Assembly (NCBI GenBank): GCA_951799425.1
Contig: OX637393.1
Location: 37,645,744-37,709,743 of the forward strand
Direction of reading: 5' to 3'
DNA length: 64,000 nucleotides
From: Ilex aquifolium
Lineage: Eukaryota; Streptophyta; Magnoliopsida; Aquifoliales; Aquifoliaceae
The translations under genes and the position numbers were made by a program. The notes under the pieces were generated by a model. That model was given only the letters and a program-made list of their open reading frames with translations. It ran no database searches and had not been told where the DNA came from. Shown in pieces: positions 22,578 to 34,684 of this stretch. The first letter of the stretch is position 1, and every line of letters starts with the position of its first letter.

Positions 22578-25500
22578 ATGGAGAAGAGGGTGGCGATCAT
22601 TGGAGCAGGAATTTCCGGACTTCTTGCCTGCAAATACTCCATTGCAAAGGGACTCAAACCCATAGTCTTTGAAGCTCACAGGACCATTGGAGGTGTTTGG
22701 GCTCAAACATTGGAGTGCACTAAACTCCAGAACGTCAAAGAAGTTTACCAGTTTTCTGATTTCCCATGGCCTTGTTCTGTAGAAGATGAACATCCTTACA
22801 ATACCCAAGTTTTGGATTATATTGAATCATATGCCAAACACTTTGGTCTCTTCCCTTATATTAAGTTCAACTCCAAAGTCATCACTATAGATTATGATGG
22901 GGAGTCTCATGAAGAGATGAAGGGATGGGATCAGTGGGGTGGAACAGGTAAGGCATTTGGATCCGAAGGTAAATGGAAAGTACTTATGGAAAACACACAA
23001 GACTGCTCTACAGAGGTATGCATATTTTTGCACAAACTTTTGGTTATTTGCATCCATTTTTCACATACTTAGTCTAAGCCTTCAAGTAGGGTACCGAAGC
23101 GTATAACTTTTTTGGATCAAGTTATAGCTAAACTGGGTCAAGTTATAACAAAAATGTTAGGATCAAGTCCAAACATCTCTCTTTTTATAACTTGACCCAA
23201 AAAAAATATTATTTGAATCAAAGAATTTGTAAGTTTTAGTACGGTTGAAAAATAAACACGCTTTTTGTGATGATAAGTATTACTGCCGCAAAAAAAACTT
23301 GTCTCAAAAGACCCTAATTCTTGTTGTGAAATCTGGGTAAAATATGTGTTAGTTTGAAAAGAAAGAATGGGAAGAGAAACTAGGCATTCTTGGCTTCTTG
23401 TTTCATTGATTACTCAATCAAAAAGGACTGTTGGTTGTTTTTGTTGGGGTAGGAATATGAAGTTGAGTTTGTCATTCTTTGCAATGGAAGATTCAGTGGT
23501 CTACCAAACATCCCAGAGTTCCCTCAAGATCAAGGCCCAGAAGTATTCAATGGTAAGGTGATGCATTCAGTGGACTACTCTGCTATGGACAATGCAGTTG
23601 CTGCAGAATTTCTTAAAGGAAAGAGAATTGCAGTCATAGGTTCTTCTAAATCTGCAGTAGACATAGCAGTTGAATGTGCAAATGCAAATGGTGAGAAAAC
23701 TTTCACTTACTTTACATGCATTTTGTCTGTGGGAGGCAACTTCAAATCAGACGCTTTTCAACTCAACTCAACAAAATCTTTATTCGGTTTACACTTCATT
23801 ACACTTTGCCAGCTTAAACTAAGAGATTTATGTCACGTTGCTACCTTAATTATCATGTTTTTTATATTACACCTTCAACTATGATTAGTTGTCCCACATT
23901 GCCCCGAATGATTAAAATCCACTAGATATTTGAAAGAAAATTGTTTCAATTTTCCCTCGACCTGTGTAATAATATTTCACTTTGCCCGAATATGTTAACA
24001 TTCTCCATCTAGAAGATGAAGGATGTTTTGCATTTTGGGCAATTCGTAACCTATTCAAGTAATTGAAGGGCCAATGTAAAAAAAATTATAGTTCAACGGC
24101 TTTCGCTAAAGTGAATCTTGTTTCTCTTTTGTGCTCTATTGAGGACCATGCTTTCGATTTAACCGTTAATCATAAGAATGCCTCTTATATCTTCGAAACA
24201 CTGTAGTTGAATGAATGACATCCTCTTATCTGCTTTTACATGTTAACTTCATCACAAAATTTGTGCAAGTCTCAAATGTGAGTAATTTCTCCACGGTAAC
24301 ACTTCTAGTCAACTGCTCTGTGACGGGTTTCCTTGTTTTCTGGGCTCTGCTTGCTCGTTTAAATTCAGACCGAGCAAGTAATAATTAAAAATATCTTGCC
24401 TAAATTAAGATTTAAACTTGTCATAATCCTTCAATTCAACTTTGTTAACAAAACTTTGCTAATTTTCCAATTAGGTACGGATTGCCCTTGCACGTTGATT
24501 CAACGAACCATTTATTGGATGCTTCCCAGTGTCTACTTCTGGGGAGTTAGTCTTGGTGTCTTATACTTCAATCGCTTCGCGGAACTCTTGTTTCACAAGC
24601 CTGGCGAAACCATCCTACTCAGTGTCTTGGCCATCCTACTTTCGTCTTTGGTAAGTTTTTTGTCGTTCAAGGATCAAAAATTTATTTCGGTGCATAACTT
24701 TTGTCAAAGAACTAAATTTTAATTCAGAACATCTGGAACGTTTCTATGTATATAGAAACCGACACAAATCAGTAATCAAATATCAAAATTCATATTTTTG
24801 GAAGTGTTTTGATATGTTTCGATCAATATTTCGCAAACAAATCAGTGACCAAAATTATGCACCGTAATGAAATTTCGATTCGTCATTTATATCAACTTGG
24901 AAACATAAATATTTCAAAAGTATTTTGTAAACAGAATAAAAACAATGTAGACATTTAAAATATGAACCATTGTCCAAAACATCTTGAACCATCTTGGGAT
25001 ACAAAAATTTTGATATTCAATTAATAATTGCAACCTTTTCAGAGGTGGGTAATCTCAAAATTTGTGGAGAGCTATCTTCGATGGAAACTCCCCTTGAAAA
25101 AGTATGGATTGATACCGAAAGTTAGCTTTTTTCAAAAGATTGTTTCTTGTCTAATCATCATGCTGCCTGAAAATTTCTATGACAAAGTGAGAGAAGGAAG
25201 TATCATTTTAAAGAAATCACATAGCTTTAGCTTCTACAAACAAGGTTTGATTATTGATGGAGAAGTTGAGCCTCTCAAAACTGATCTTGTCATCTTTGCC
25301 ACTGGATGTAGAGGTGATATCATGATCAAAAATATTTTCACCTCTCCAACCTTTCAAAAATGCATAATCAAGTCGCAAACTTCCACAATTCCTCTCTATA
25401 GGTATGTTCACTAACTTTTTTTTAAAGAAAAAACGATAGCAGTTTTATTGCTGAAAAATACATAATAGGAGACGAGGCACGATAAAGTCAGGGACCACCT

Positions 25501-27198
25501 TACCTACCCATGTATCAAAATTATCAATAAATATCACTTTTATTTCCCGATCTTTTAACAAAAAAAAAAAAAAAACTTAGAATTTTTATGTCCATTTAGC
25601 AAGTCGACCAAATCAAACAAATTAATTCCTAAGAAAGAAATTTTTTTGGTTCTTAATAGTGCTCGAAAATGCTCAGCTCAAGTCCAGAACAATGTTTAAT
25701 AAGATGGAGGGTAGTGTAAATCTCTAAGTTAACAGAGAAAAAATGGATGATGGAGTTGAATCAAAGACAATATGCAAGTGGTTCACCCTAGCCGATAGAT
25801 CAGGGTTACATCCATTGTAATGGAGTCTCTTGCTCCGTAGGGTTTCTATTACTTAAAGAAGAAGAAGATTACAATAAGTCTCTTAGCTTAGAGCTAGTGT
25901 GGACAGTGTCTTGTGTGTACAGGTTTTTCTCATATCTCCTTCCTTTATAGTGTGAGGGTATTATATATACAAGTAATCATCTAAGGTTTTTGCGATCTTC
26001 TTCTCTCGATGGATTCTGTGGTCCCCTCTTTTTTGTCTTGTAGTGTTGACCGTTACTCTGACACAAATCATCTCCACGATCCTTCAATGGAATGTGCACA
26101 AATATCCCATTTTCCAGTGAGTACGCGTTCGTTAGTGGCTCCAGAAGCTGTCCTCTTGACACGTGGCGTGATGGAAGGTGTTCGGGATTTGGTGAATACC
26201 GAGCTCCTTGCTCCCGGACTGCTTGCTGTTGAGCTTGTTATGACCGAGCAGGATTGTGCCGACCTGGGTTTTGTTGGACTCCCTTCTTTGGATTGCGGCC
26301 CATTCTTTTTGCGGAGCAGATGGGCTGCAGAGGGGTCATTTGGGCTGTCATGTAATCATTGGACCCATTAGATGCTCTGAATTTTGCATAGGCGGCCCAC
26401 GCCAAAATTCTATGATTATCAGTTCTGATCACATAGGTTGTTTATGACATTTGCAATATCTCCTTCCAATTCCACCTCCATTGCTCTAAGTTGCAAAGAA
26501 AATCGCATGGCTTCTCTTGCTGCTTGTATCCCTACTTGTTCCGGACTAGCACTTGAGCACATTTTCATAAATTAAGTTGCCCCCACTATAATTTTCAAAA
26601 GTTTTGGGGTCCTTTTAAATTATTTTAAGTAATTTAAGTTTTTTAAAAAAGTTTCCCTAATAAAAAAGAGGGTTAATAGTACTTTTGATCCTTAAAATAT
26701 ATATTTTTTGTTAGTTTAGTTATCATTGAATCAATTTTGTTATTTTGATCCCTAAAGAATTCAATTCGTGTCATATTGTTTTGGTCTCTTGTATTTTTTT
26801 GTTGTTTTAGGCAGATGATTCATCCTCGAATTCCACGACTAGCGATAATAGGATACTCAGAGAGCCTTGGCAGTCTATACACCTTCGAAATCAGGTGCCA
26901 GTGGCTAGCACATTTTCTTGATGGAACCTTCAAATTGCCAAGTATAAAGGAAATGGAAAAGGATGTTATAATGTGGGAAAATTACCAGAAACAATATGCT
27001 GGCAAGTCTTATCAAAGATCTTGCATTGGTGCTCTCCATATATGGTACAATGATCAGTTGTGCAAAGACATTGGATGCAATCCCAGAAGAAAGAAGGGCT
27101 TCTTTCAAGATTTGTTTGAACCTTATGGACCAGCAGACTATGTACAACTCCAGCCTGAATCAAGATGTGGATCTAAAGAAACACAGAAAACAGAATGA
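22578..27198 (+). CDS. flavin-containing monooxygenase (FMO1-like), five exons
   Basis: Exons 22578-23015, 23453-23690, 24475-24650, 25043-25401 and 26811-27198 join to 532 codons plus stop; every intron is GT-AG and the frame is kept throughout. FMOs use FAD, NADPH and O2 to oxygenate nucleophilic N or S in small molecules. Visible motifs: FAD-binding GAGISG at residues 9-14, the FMO signature F178-x-G-x3-H-x3-Y188, the NADPH region VIGSSKSA at 207-214, and FATGC in exon 4 where FATGY is usual. Length and the IHPRIP...IGYSES block in exon 5 fit the plant FMO1 clade, whose best-known member N-hydroxylates pipecolic acid in immunity; the substrate here is unknown. No lesion was seen. It is the only host gene in the window. 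Intron 4 (1409 bp) carries an LTR-like insert. Confidence 0.93.
25748..26421 (-). mobile_element. probable solo LTR in FMO intron 4
   Basis: Reading plus, it starts TGATGGAGTTG and ends TATGATTATCA. It shares the layout of the Tat-type LTRs here: a gtggttcacc segment, then taatggagtctcttgctcc (compare taatggaggctcttactcc at about 29650), then tagggtttct. No 5-bp duplication could be found, so the boundaries are tentative. Confidence 0.5.
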
Positions 27199-27470
27199 AG
27201 GTACTAGGACAAATTACGCTTGGACCCATGAACTATACCACTTGTTTCACTTTGCCCCTAAAGTATCCGTTTTCTTACATTGCGCCTTCAACTGTTGGTC
27301 TGAATTTCACATTGTCCTGTAAAATATATGTTTTCTCATATTACACCTTCAATTATCGGTTTGAGTTTTATATTTTCCCAATTGTCATCTTCTGCCCAAC
27401 TTTTAACTAGAAATCAGAGCAAAAATAAAATTCCATAATGTTAGGAGAAATCAGAGCAAAAATCTGTGAT
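27199..27470. other. FMO downstream, repetitive non-coding
   Basis: The stretch contains phrases such as cttgtttcactttgcccctaa and acattgcgccttcaact. Similar phrases occur in FMO intron 2 (about 23840-23910), suggesting a dispersed element of unknown type. Confidence 0.4.
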
Positions 27471-28200
27471 TACCGAATGTAATAACAGATTTTCTGTGTG
27501 TATGATCAGTTATACCATTAATTATTGGGGTTGAATTTTAAAATAACTGATTTTTTGGCTTGAATACTACTTGGGATGCTCCATCAAACTTGGCAAATGG
27601 GCCGGTTGAGTTGGTTCAAAATGGGTTAGGTGCAAAACAAATTTAATATATTTTTGACCCGTTTAATAAACGGGTTATAATAAGTTCGATTAAACCCAAT
27701 AACCCCATAAAATAATTAAAACTGTTAATATAAATACATTACTAATTTGTGGGAAGATTCTATCAGATGTTTTAGCGTTTTTACCGAATGTACTAACAGA
27801 TTTTCTGTGTGTATGATAAGTTATATCATTAATTATTGAGGTTGATCAGTTATACCATTAATTATTGAGGTTGAATTTTAAAACAAGTGAATTTTTTGCC
27901 TGAATACTACTTGGGATGCTCCATCAAACTTGGTAAATGGGCAGGTTGGGTTGGGTGTAAAACAAATTATATCTATTTTTAACCCGTTTAATAAACGGGT
28001 TATAATAGGTTCGATTAAACCCATTAACTCATAAAATAATTAAAACTCTTAATATAAATACATTACTAGTTTGTGGGAAGATTCTATTAGATGTTTTAGC
28101 GTTTTTACCGAATGTAATAACAGATTTTTTGTGTGTGTTTGATCAATTATACCATTAATTATTGGGGGTTGATCAGTTATACCATTAATTATTGGGGATG
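27471..28200. repeat. tandem repeat, unit about 311-324 bp, 2.3 copies
   Basis: The sequence TACCGAATGTA starts at 27471, 27782 and 28106. Each unit also carries a cccgtttaataaacggg palindrome. The second unit has a short internal duplication of ttgatcagttataccattaattattg. No coding capacity was seen. Confidence 0.85.
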
Positions 28201-28962
28201 AATTTTAAAAATGTGTGAATCAAGTATAATTGCTAGTTATCTTTAATATAACCGTTTGGTAAAAAGTAGTATTGTTTGGTAATTACTTTTTTTTCTTTTC
28301 ATTTAAAAATTATTTTGACCTTAGACTTTGATTTTTTTTTTTTTTTGTGAATAGCTTAAATTTTTATTGAATTTAGATTGATTTACACCATTTTATTAAC
28401 ATATATAAAAAATAGGTTGTGCTCACCTTTAGCCAATTTCTGGCTCCGCCCCTGGCCGGACATAACTTGTGGATCAGTCCTTAACTCTCTTGCACAATGA
28501 GCCATTGTTCATAGCCTCACTATATTTTCCCATTCTACCACCACAGACTTCATAAGATTTCTATCAACTCGAGTTTTCTGACAACCTAGTTTTATAGCTT
28601 TTGTCCATATGTACTTATCTTTTATTCTTTCTTCGTATTATCAAGAGTTTTTGGATAACTTCGATTTAAGTCAAATTCACTCTTACTTTTTAGTGGATAT
28701 GATACCTAAGGAGTAGTTGTTGTGAGTATTTAAGTTACATCTTGGAGGCTCTAATGCTCGTTAGTACCTTCACATGGAGAGACAGAGCTGTTTTAAGACA
28801 GTAATTACATGCCTATTAAATATCACAGACCTGCTCTTTCTGTTTTAGATTGTTTATTTTATTCTAGATCTAAATTGATTGCTGTTTTATATTTGCTTTT
28901 ATGTTCTTGTTATGTTGTGTTTTTGAAATTAATTTATTAATTCAAATATGTGTAATTATGTT
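28201..28962. other. non-coding interval with one hAT-like end
   Basis: The motif ggctccgcccctgg at 28441-28454 looks like the right end of a hAT MITE; no left partner was recognised. The rest shows no gene. Confidence 0.4.
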
Positions 28963-29451
28963 TGATGATGATGGATTTAAGCCTGAGCCGCCCATGTGGA
29001 GCCCAAAACACCCCGTAGGCCCACTAGAGAATGATCCAAATGGTCCATGTGCATGACCCCTGCCATATCACAGTATTAGGCCACAACCCAGGGCCATGGG
29101 AGCCCAGGATGGTCCAACTCGGAATATATATCAGCTCGATCCCAGCGAGCTCAACGGTGAGTACCTGATTGGGAATAAGGAGCTCGGCGCAGGGCAAGTC
29201 TCAAGTAACCCCGATCGCACTAGGTGGCCAAGGGACAATGTTTGACGACTCTAACGAACAAATATTCTCTGACATAGAAAATATTGCATACATTCCGTTT
29301 TAAGGATCGTGGGCATGAAAGACGTCAGGCTGACAGACCCCACTATAGGACAAATAAAAAAGGAACCACAGAATTAGCAAAGAAAATGAAGAATCGAAGA
29401 AACCTTAGATAGTCAGGTGTATAAATAAAAGACGAAACTACTGTAAAGAAG

Positions 29452-30164
29452 TGATGGTGTAAACCTTCGGGAATGAGCTATGGGATCGAAGTATCTTATC
29501 TGGGTGATCTGTATAGGGCTTGATATGGTGTCTGAGCTACCAGGCCCATAAAGTGGTGGATGAATGCTATATTTTACGACGTATAGTGTGTGAAATACGG
29601 TAGAAGTATAGTGGTTCACCGGTTAGTGAGCTCGGCTAGTCCACTCTCTAATGGAGGCTCTTACTCCCTTGTCTTTATTGATGAAATTGAATGTGTTACA
29701 GTAGAATTATCAGAGTCTTAGGGTTTCTGGTTGTTCTCCTCCTGGCTATGGAGGTTGTCCTCCCCTTTTATGGCCTCATGCTTACCTCTAACACGGAATT
29801 ACCTCCTATATTGAAGGGATCGTGCCCTATCTTCATCCATAATTCCGGAGTTACCTCAACTCCTTACGGCTGGCTTCAAACAGAGAGATCTTTGCCTTCT
29901 TTCGTGGGATTCTCCTTAGCTTTAGGAGGGGATCGTGGTTGATTGCGGGTCTAATGCCTTGGAATGGTTCTACTTTCTTTTTAGTGATATCCGTAGTTAC
30001 CTTGCTGTCCTTTCATCATTTCTTAACTCGTGTCCTCAACTGGGAGCTCTTAGCGCTGACTAGATGAGCTCTGGCCAATGCCGGATGAGCTCTGCTTCTT
30101 CTGTCTGAGCTCCCGACCTGAGCTTATTTCCTGAGCTCGTGTCTGTTCATTTCAGGTATCATCA
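29452..30164 (-). repeat. Tat 3' LTR
   Basis: 713 bp, TGATGGTG...TATCATCA in plus reading. In sense (minus) direction the U3 begins at 30164 and carries GAGCTC palindromes at 30133, 30107, 30087, 30066 and 30044 plus a GAGCTT at 30120, at steps near 21 bp or 13 bp. A CATAAAAGG TATA-like motif follows at about 29765. Confidence 0.96.
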
Positions 30165-30185
30165 GTTGCCCCCTAGCCCTTGCCT
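30165..30185 (-). promoter_or_regulatory. Tat polypurine tract
   Basis: The minus strand reads AAGGGCTAGGGGGCAAC immediately before the LTR start TGATGATA. Confidence 0.8.
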
Positions 30186-30813
30186 TAGGTTAGCCTAGGC
30201 AGGGGCTGACCTACACGAACTGAATTAGACCCGCACGTGGCCAGCATGTGGCTTGAGGATTTTTGACGGTTTACAGCAATCATGTCTTTCCTCGATTCCC
30301 GCGCATGTCTTTACCCATGTCCCTCAAGCTTTAAAGACCCAAACGGCTACCTGAACCGTCTCTTCACACTATTCATCTTCCTCGCTGCTCCTCGTCTCCA
30401 TTCTCTCTGCGATTTCGGACCATTTTGCTTGAGCCTCTCTGTTTTCTTGCTTGAAATCGAATTCCCTACCCTCGTTTCGAAGATTCGCATCGCCTCCTTC
30501 CTCCGATAGTGCTTCAGGCTACCATTCACAGCTATTCCTGAGTTAGGTACGTCTTTTGCCCCTTTCTCTTCCTCATTTTGCTCTGGATCCCTCGAATTCG
30601 AGGTGGTTGCTGCATTTTTGGGCTTTTCGATTCTTTTACTTTTGGAATCGTGACCATTGCTTAGCCCCCCTTCCTCATTTCGTTGATTGGAGCTCCATAG
30701 TTCACATTCTTGCCGTCGGGAGTTACTGTGCTGACCCAAGGGTTATTAAAGAGTGTCTGACCCGTGCTCCTTTGCTTTATCATTCCTTTAACCTTCCTTT
30801 TTCTCTTCCTATC
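30186..30813 (+). other. leader region of the first antisense gene
   Basis: This lies between the polypurine tract and ATG 30814. An upstream ATG at 30282 opens a 75-codon frame that may be a uORF. No TATA box stands out, so the promoter could lie in the adjacent LTR read in antisense direction (inferred). Confidence 0.4.
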
Positions 30814-33430
30814 ATGTCTGCCTCTTCTGGAGCCACTCGCTCCTCTGTTTCACTTTTAGGGTCTAGGTCAGCCGAAGAGGACTCCGAATTAGGGGAGGTA
30901 GGCGACGAGATAGATAACTTCCCTGGGGTGGAAGCCGTTGATTCTGAGGTTAATACCGAAGAGCCTCCCTCAGTGTCCCCCTCCTTGCCTCCTAAGCCAG
31001 ACAAAGGCAAAGGTAAGGTCAGTGGAGTTGGGGTTGAAGGGAAGACCTCATATTTGGGGCAGGCCTTTAAGCACGCCGAGTCTGTGGGCTACAGCAAAGA
31101 GGCCCCTGAGCTAATGAAAGTTTATAAGCTTCGGTATGGCTTTCCTCCTGGGGTCGAACCCTGGTGCCCAGACAAATCTGTCTACTATGTAGAACAAGTA
31201 CACAATAGGGTCTGCTTCTTTCTTGCCTCCTTTGAGAACGGTCTTCGCTTTCCTCTGCACCCCTTCGTCAAGGCTGTTCTGCAACACTTCCATGTGTGCC
31301 CTTCCCAGGTTTCCCCCAACTTCTATGGTGTCATGATTGGTCTTCTGGTCATCTTTAGGAAGTATAAACTTGGGCTTCCTAGTATTTCTTTGTTTTTAGA
31401 GCTCTTCAACGTCAAGCCGACCTCTGGAGGCTTCTTGTATGCCTCTAAGTGTGCCAACGCTAGGCAGCTTATCTCTAATATTCCGACCTCTCATAAGCAC
31501 TGGAAAGAACACTTCTTTTTTGTCGGGGGCACCAATTGGGAGTATAATCCTGCTGATAAGACGGATACTCTTGGTATCCCTACAGCTTGGACTGAACCAG
31601 ACAACTTGCGTGAGTCTTTCCTCAAGTCAACTGAGCTCTGATCTGGAACTTGCACACCTTTAGCCTTTTTCTTACTTGCACGCTTTCTTCTTTTTAGGTG
31701 ATCATTTTGAGCTCAGCCCTGAGGATAAGAAAGTGCTAGTGGAGTTGGAGAAGATCAAGCCAGAGAGGTACGCTGACCTTATTGAGTCACGAAATTTGGT
31801 GCGGATAGGTCTAAGTCCTCCTGTGGTGACCTTGGCGATCCCATTATCGGTTTTAGGGGCTGACGAAGGTACCTTCTTTCTTTTCCTCTTCGTTGTGCTT
31901 CCTTCCCCTCTTCTTCTCCTTACGTCTCCCTACTCTCCCCAGACATTCCAGGTTCTTCTACCATGAAGTCTACTCCAGAAGAGCTCAAGGCCAAGGTGGA
32001 TGAACTGATGAAAGGTGGTAGATCCAGCAAGCGCAAGTCTCGGGTTAGTTCTGGGAGTGGTCCAGGTGTCCGGGCTAAAATCCCCAGATTGGAGGTGTCT
32101 TTTCCCCCCTCTATAACTGAAGAACAGGTTCCAAGCAAGGCTCCGCCCTCCTCCTCTGGGACTCCACAAACCGCAATCCCCTCCTCCCCTCCAGTGGCTC
32201 CTTCTGAGCTGGCGTCTGCTCAAGAGGGGGGGCAGGCTTCCCCTTCCTCCTCCGAGGTCGAGAAGGCCTTGAAATTGATTCCCGACCTCCAACCCAGAAA
32301 TTTCGGATACAGTGCCTCGGAGAAGGTGATTGAGAAAAAGGGGGAGGATGAGGACTCCTTTTTTGACAACATGGACCTTGCTGTTGGAGCTCTGTCCTCT
32401 ATTTTTTCTGAATCTGATGTCCTGAAAGCTGCTTCCATGCCCCTTGAGGAATCCATCTCTTCAGCTCTTCAGGGGGCGGCTGCTGTAAGTGCTGGCCCCT
32501 TTTCCTCTTTGCTTGTTCGCATTTTGTGGTCTGATGTAATTTTCTGTTCTTTCTTTATATTCTCAGGCTGCCCTTCATACGAGAGGTCTGCTGCACCGAG
32601 TCCAGTCTCAAGAGAGCTCCTTTAAGGTCCTGAAGACATATAAGGCCAAAATTTCTGAATTGTCTCTTGAGAACGAAGGCCTTAGAACTCAGAATGAAGA
32701 CCTCAAAGCTCAGGTGGAGAACCTCAAAGAGCAGTTGGTGAAGCAAGCTTCCGACCTTAAGCATACATTGACCGTCAAGGTCAGAGCTGAGGAAGGGGAG
32801 AAGAAAGCTCAGGACGAACTGAGGCTGGTTAAGGAGGACCTGCAGCTTAAGGTTGAGGCGTGGACCAAGGCCAGCCAAGAGGCTTTTGACGCCAAGAAAG
32901 AGCTCAGCCAGACCAAGCAAGACTATCTCGCCATCAATGAAGCAAATGGCAAGCTCTGTGAGGAGCTTGAGGAGCAGAAAAACTTGGTCACACAGAAAAG
33001 TAAGGAGATTGCCGAGCTTAAAGATGAGGCCACCACTTTGTGGGCTACTGGATGGGTTGCTTTTAGGCGTAAAGCTATCAAAGCTTACCCAGATCTCGAA
33101 TTCAATTTCCCTATCCCTACTGAGGAGGAAATGGAAGAATCTGACTCTAGTGGTGAGGAAGACACCTCAGCTCTTCCTCCTGGAGCTCCCCTCCCAGATG
33201 CCTCTGCTTCCCCCTCTACTGTTCTTACTGTGGCCTCATCTGCTGACCTGGTGACTGGGGCACTTGAACAAACATCATTGCCTGGTACGGCAGAGGCTCC
33301 TGGGGTCAGTGTTCCCGAAAATTCCACTCCTCCAGCATCAGGATCCTTGCCTCCCGAGCTCCAGGGTTCTGCTTCTCTTGTTGATGCTGTGTCTACCGAA
33401 CTGCAGGGGCTTCTGTCCACTCCCCCTTAG
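30814..33430 (+). CDS. antisense gene A of the Tat element (gypsy-type transposon-protein domain plus coiled coil), four exons
   Basis: Exons 30814-31609, 31698-31868, 31943-32484 and 32567-33430 join without a stop to 790 codons. The three introns are 88, 74 and 82 bp, all GT-AG with pyrimidine-rich 3' ends, phases 1, 1 and 0. Residues about 100-245 match the 'putative gypsy type transposon' domain (CFFLASFENGLRFPLHPFV, then HFHVCPSQVSPNFYGVM). Exon 3 is Ser/Pro-rich with a basic SSKRKSR stretch that could be a nuclear signal. Exon 4 has a long coiled coil (about 525-655) and a Ser/Pro/Ala-rich acidic tail. The N-terminal 80 residues are acidic and low in complexity. It runs opposite to gag-pol, between the array and the 3' LTR. 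Function is unknown. Gene B at 34685 is a shorter relative. Confidence 0.82.
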
Positions 33431-34416
33431 GTCTTCTTACTTGTAATTTCTTTGTAAAGAATTTTTGAGATGTAACTTTGACTTGGGCTAGGGCCTTGTG
33501 CTACTTTGTGATCGTTCGTTATTTTGTTTTTTCATTGTTGGTTTATCATATTCATATGTCCCTTTGAATTTCAGCACATATATATTTTTGAATATATCTT
33601 TGAATTTGCGCACCTGTATGTATTCAACTTTGTATACTCCCCTTCCCCCCTTTTGCTTTGAGGGGTGCTGTGCACTTCTTGAAGCAAAATTACTAGATTT
33701 GAAGAGTACAGGAGACTTGGTGCTATGCTCAACTGCTTCTCCTAAGCCTTTTAAGCTCAGTGGTTGGCACCCTAAGGATCCATTATTTATCCTTCTTCGT
33801 TTTGAGCTGCTTAGACTGATATTCTGAACTGGCTTGCTCCTTCCGGGTTGCATAGCTCATGCTTATGAATTCTTGCTGAGCTATGCAGCTCTTCTTTCTA
33901 AACCTAAGAGCTCTTACTGCGCTTTTTAGCTCTTTTTGTTATCTTAAGAGCTCTTTCTGAGCTACTTGGCTCAGTTATCTGACCTTAAAGGTTATTTCTG
34001 AGCTTCATTGCTTTTTCGACAGATCTCTTTCTGGAATAGATAACAAATCCTGCTGCTCCATTTCTCTGATAATAGAAGACTTTATTCTACGTTTCACATT
34101 TCTTTTCCCCCTGCCTTGGTTTGAGGAGTGCTTTAGGCCTTCTTTAAGCAAGGCTATGAACTTTCACATGCTGTCAAGTTTCCTTGATGAATTGAAGAAA
34201 CTATTAGGAGCTTTTCCTCTTTAAGGTGAACAGGGCTGTTAGAATTGCAGGCCTTAAAGACTTGCTATACCAGTGTTTTGTTTTTGACTGGGCTGAGCTA
34301 AAATTTGGAGGATATGTGGCTTGGTGGGGTCAGAATGTTCCTTCGTTGTCTTGAATGCAATATAAGGGGTAATTTTGTACATATTCCTTTTCCCGCGTTT
34401 CCCTCTCAACTGCTTC
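33431..34416 (+). other. spacer between antisense genes A and B, rich in AGCTC
   Basis: No further exon was recognised. Between 33848 and 34000 the strings gagctc, gagctat and agctcttt recur many times, echoing the GAGCTC palindromes of the LTR and the 54-bp array. A candidate TATA (aatataaggg) for gene B lies at about 34358. Confidence 0.5.
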
Positions 34417-34546
34417 CCATAACCGCCATGTCTTTCATGACCGCAACCACTTTTCATAATCGTAGCCACTTTCCATAACCGTAGCCACTTTCCATAACCG
34501 CTGCTACTCTCCATAACCGTAGCCACTTTCCATAACCGCTGCTACC
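34417..34546 (+). repeat. 21-bp minisatellite upstream of antisense gene B
   Basis: About six copies of a unit like ccataaccgtagccacttt. It falls between the candidate TATA and the gene B start codon, so it would lie in the 5' untranslated leader. Confidence 0.85.
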
Positions 34547-34684
34547 TTCATTAATTAGGAAATTAAACAGGCAACTTGATTCCCTATTTCTTGGCTCTTT
34601 GTTTCCTGAAAAGCTCCCAAGTGCATGACATATTCTTGACTTTCTTCTTGATTTCTTGCGTCTTTTCCCTTACCAGCACTTTCG

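Noticed and set aside
26009-26371. 120-codon open frame inside FMO intron 4
   Set aside because: It overlaps the LTR-like insert, has no domain, and splicing of exon 4 to exon 5 keeps the FMO frame without it.
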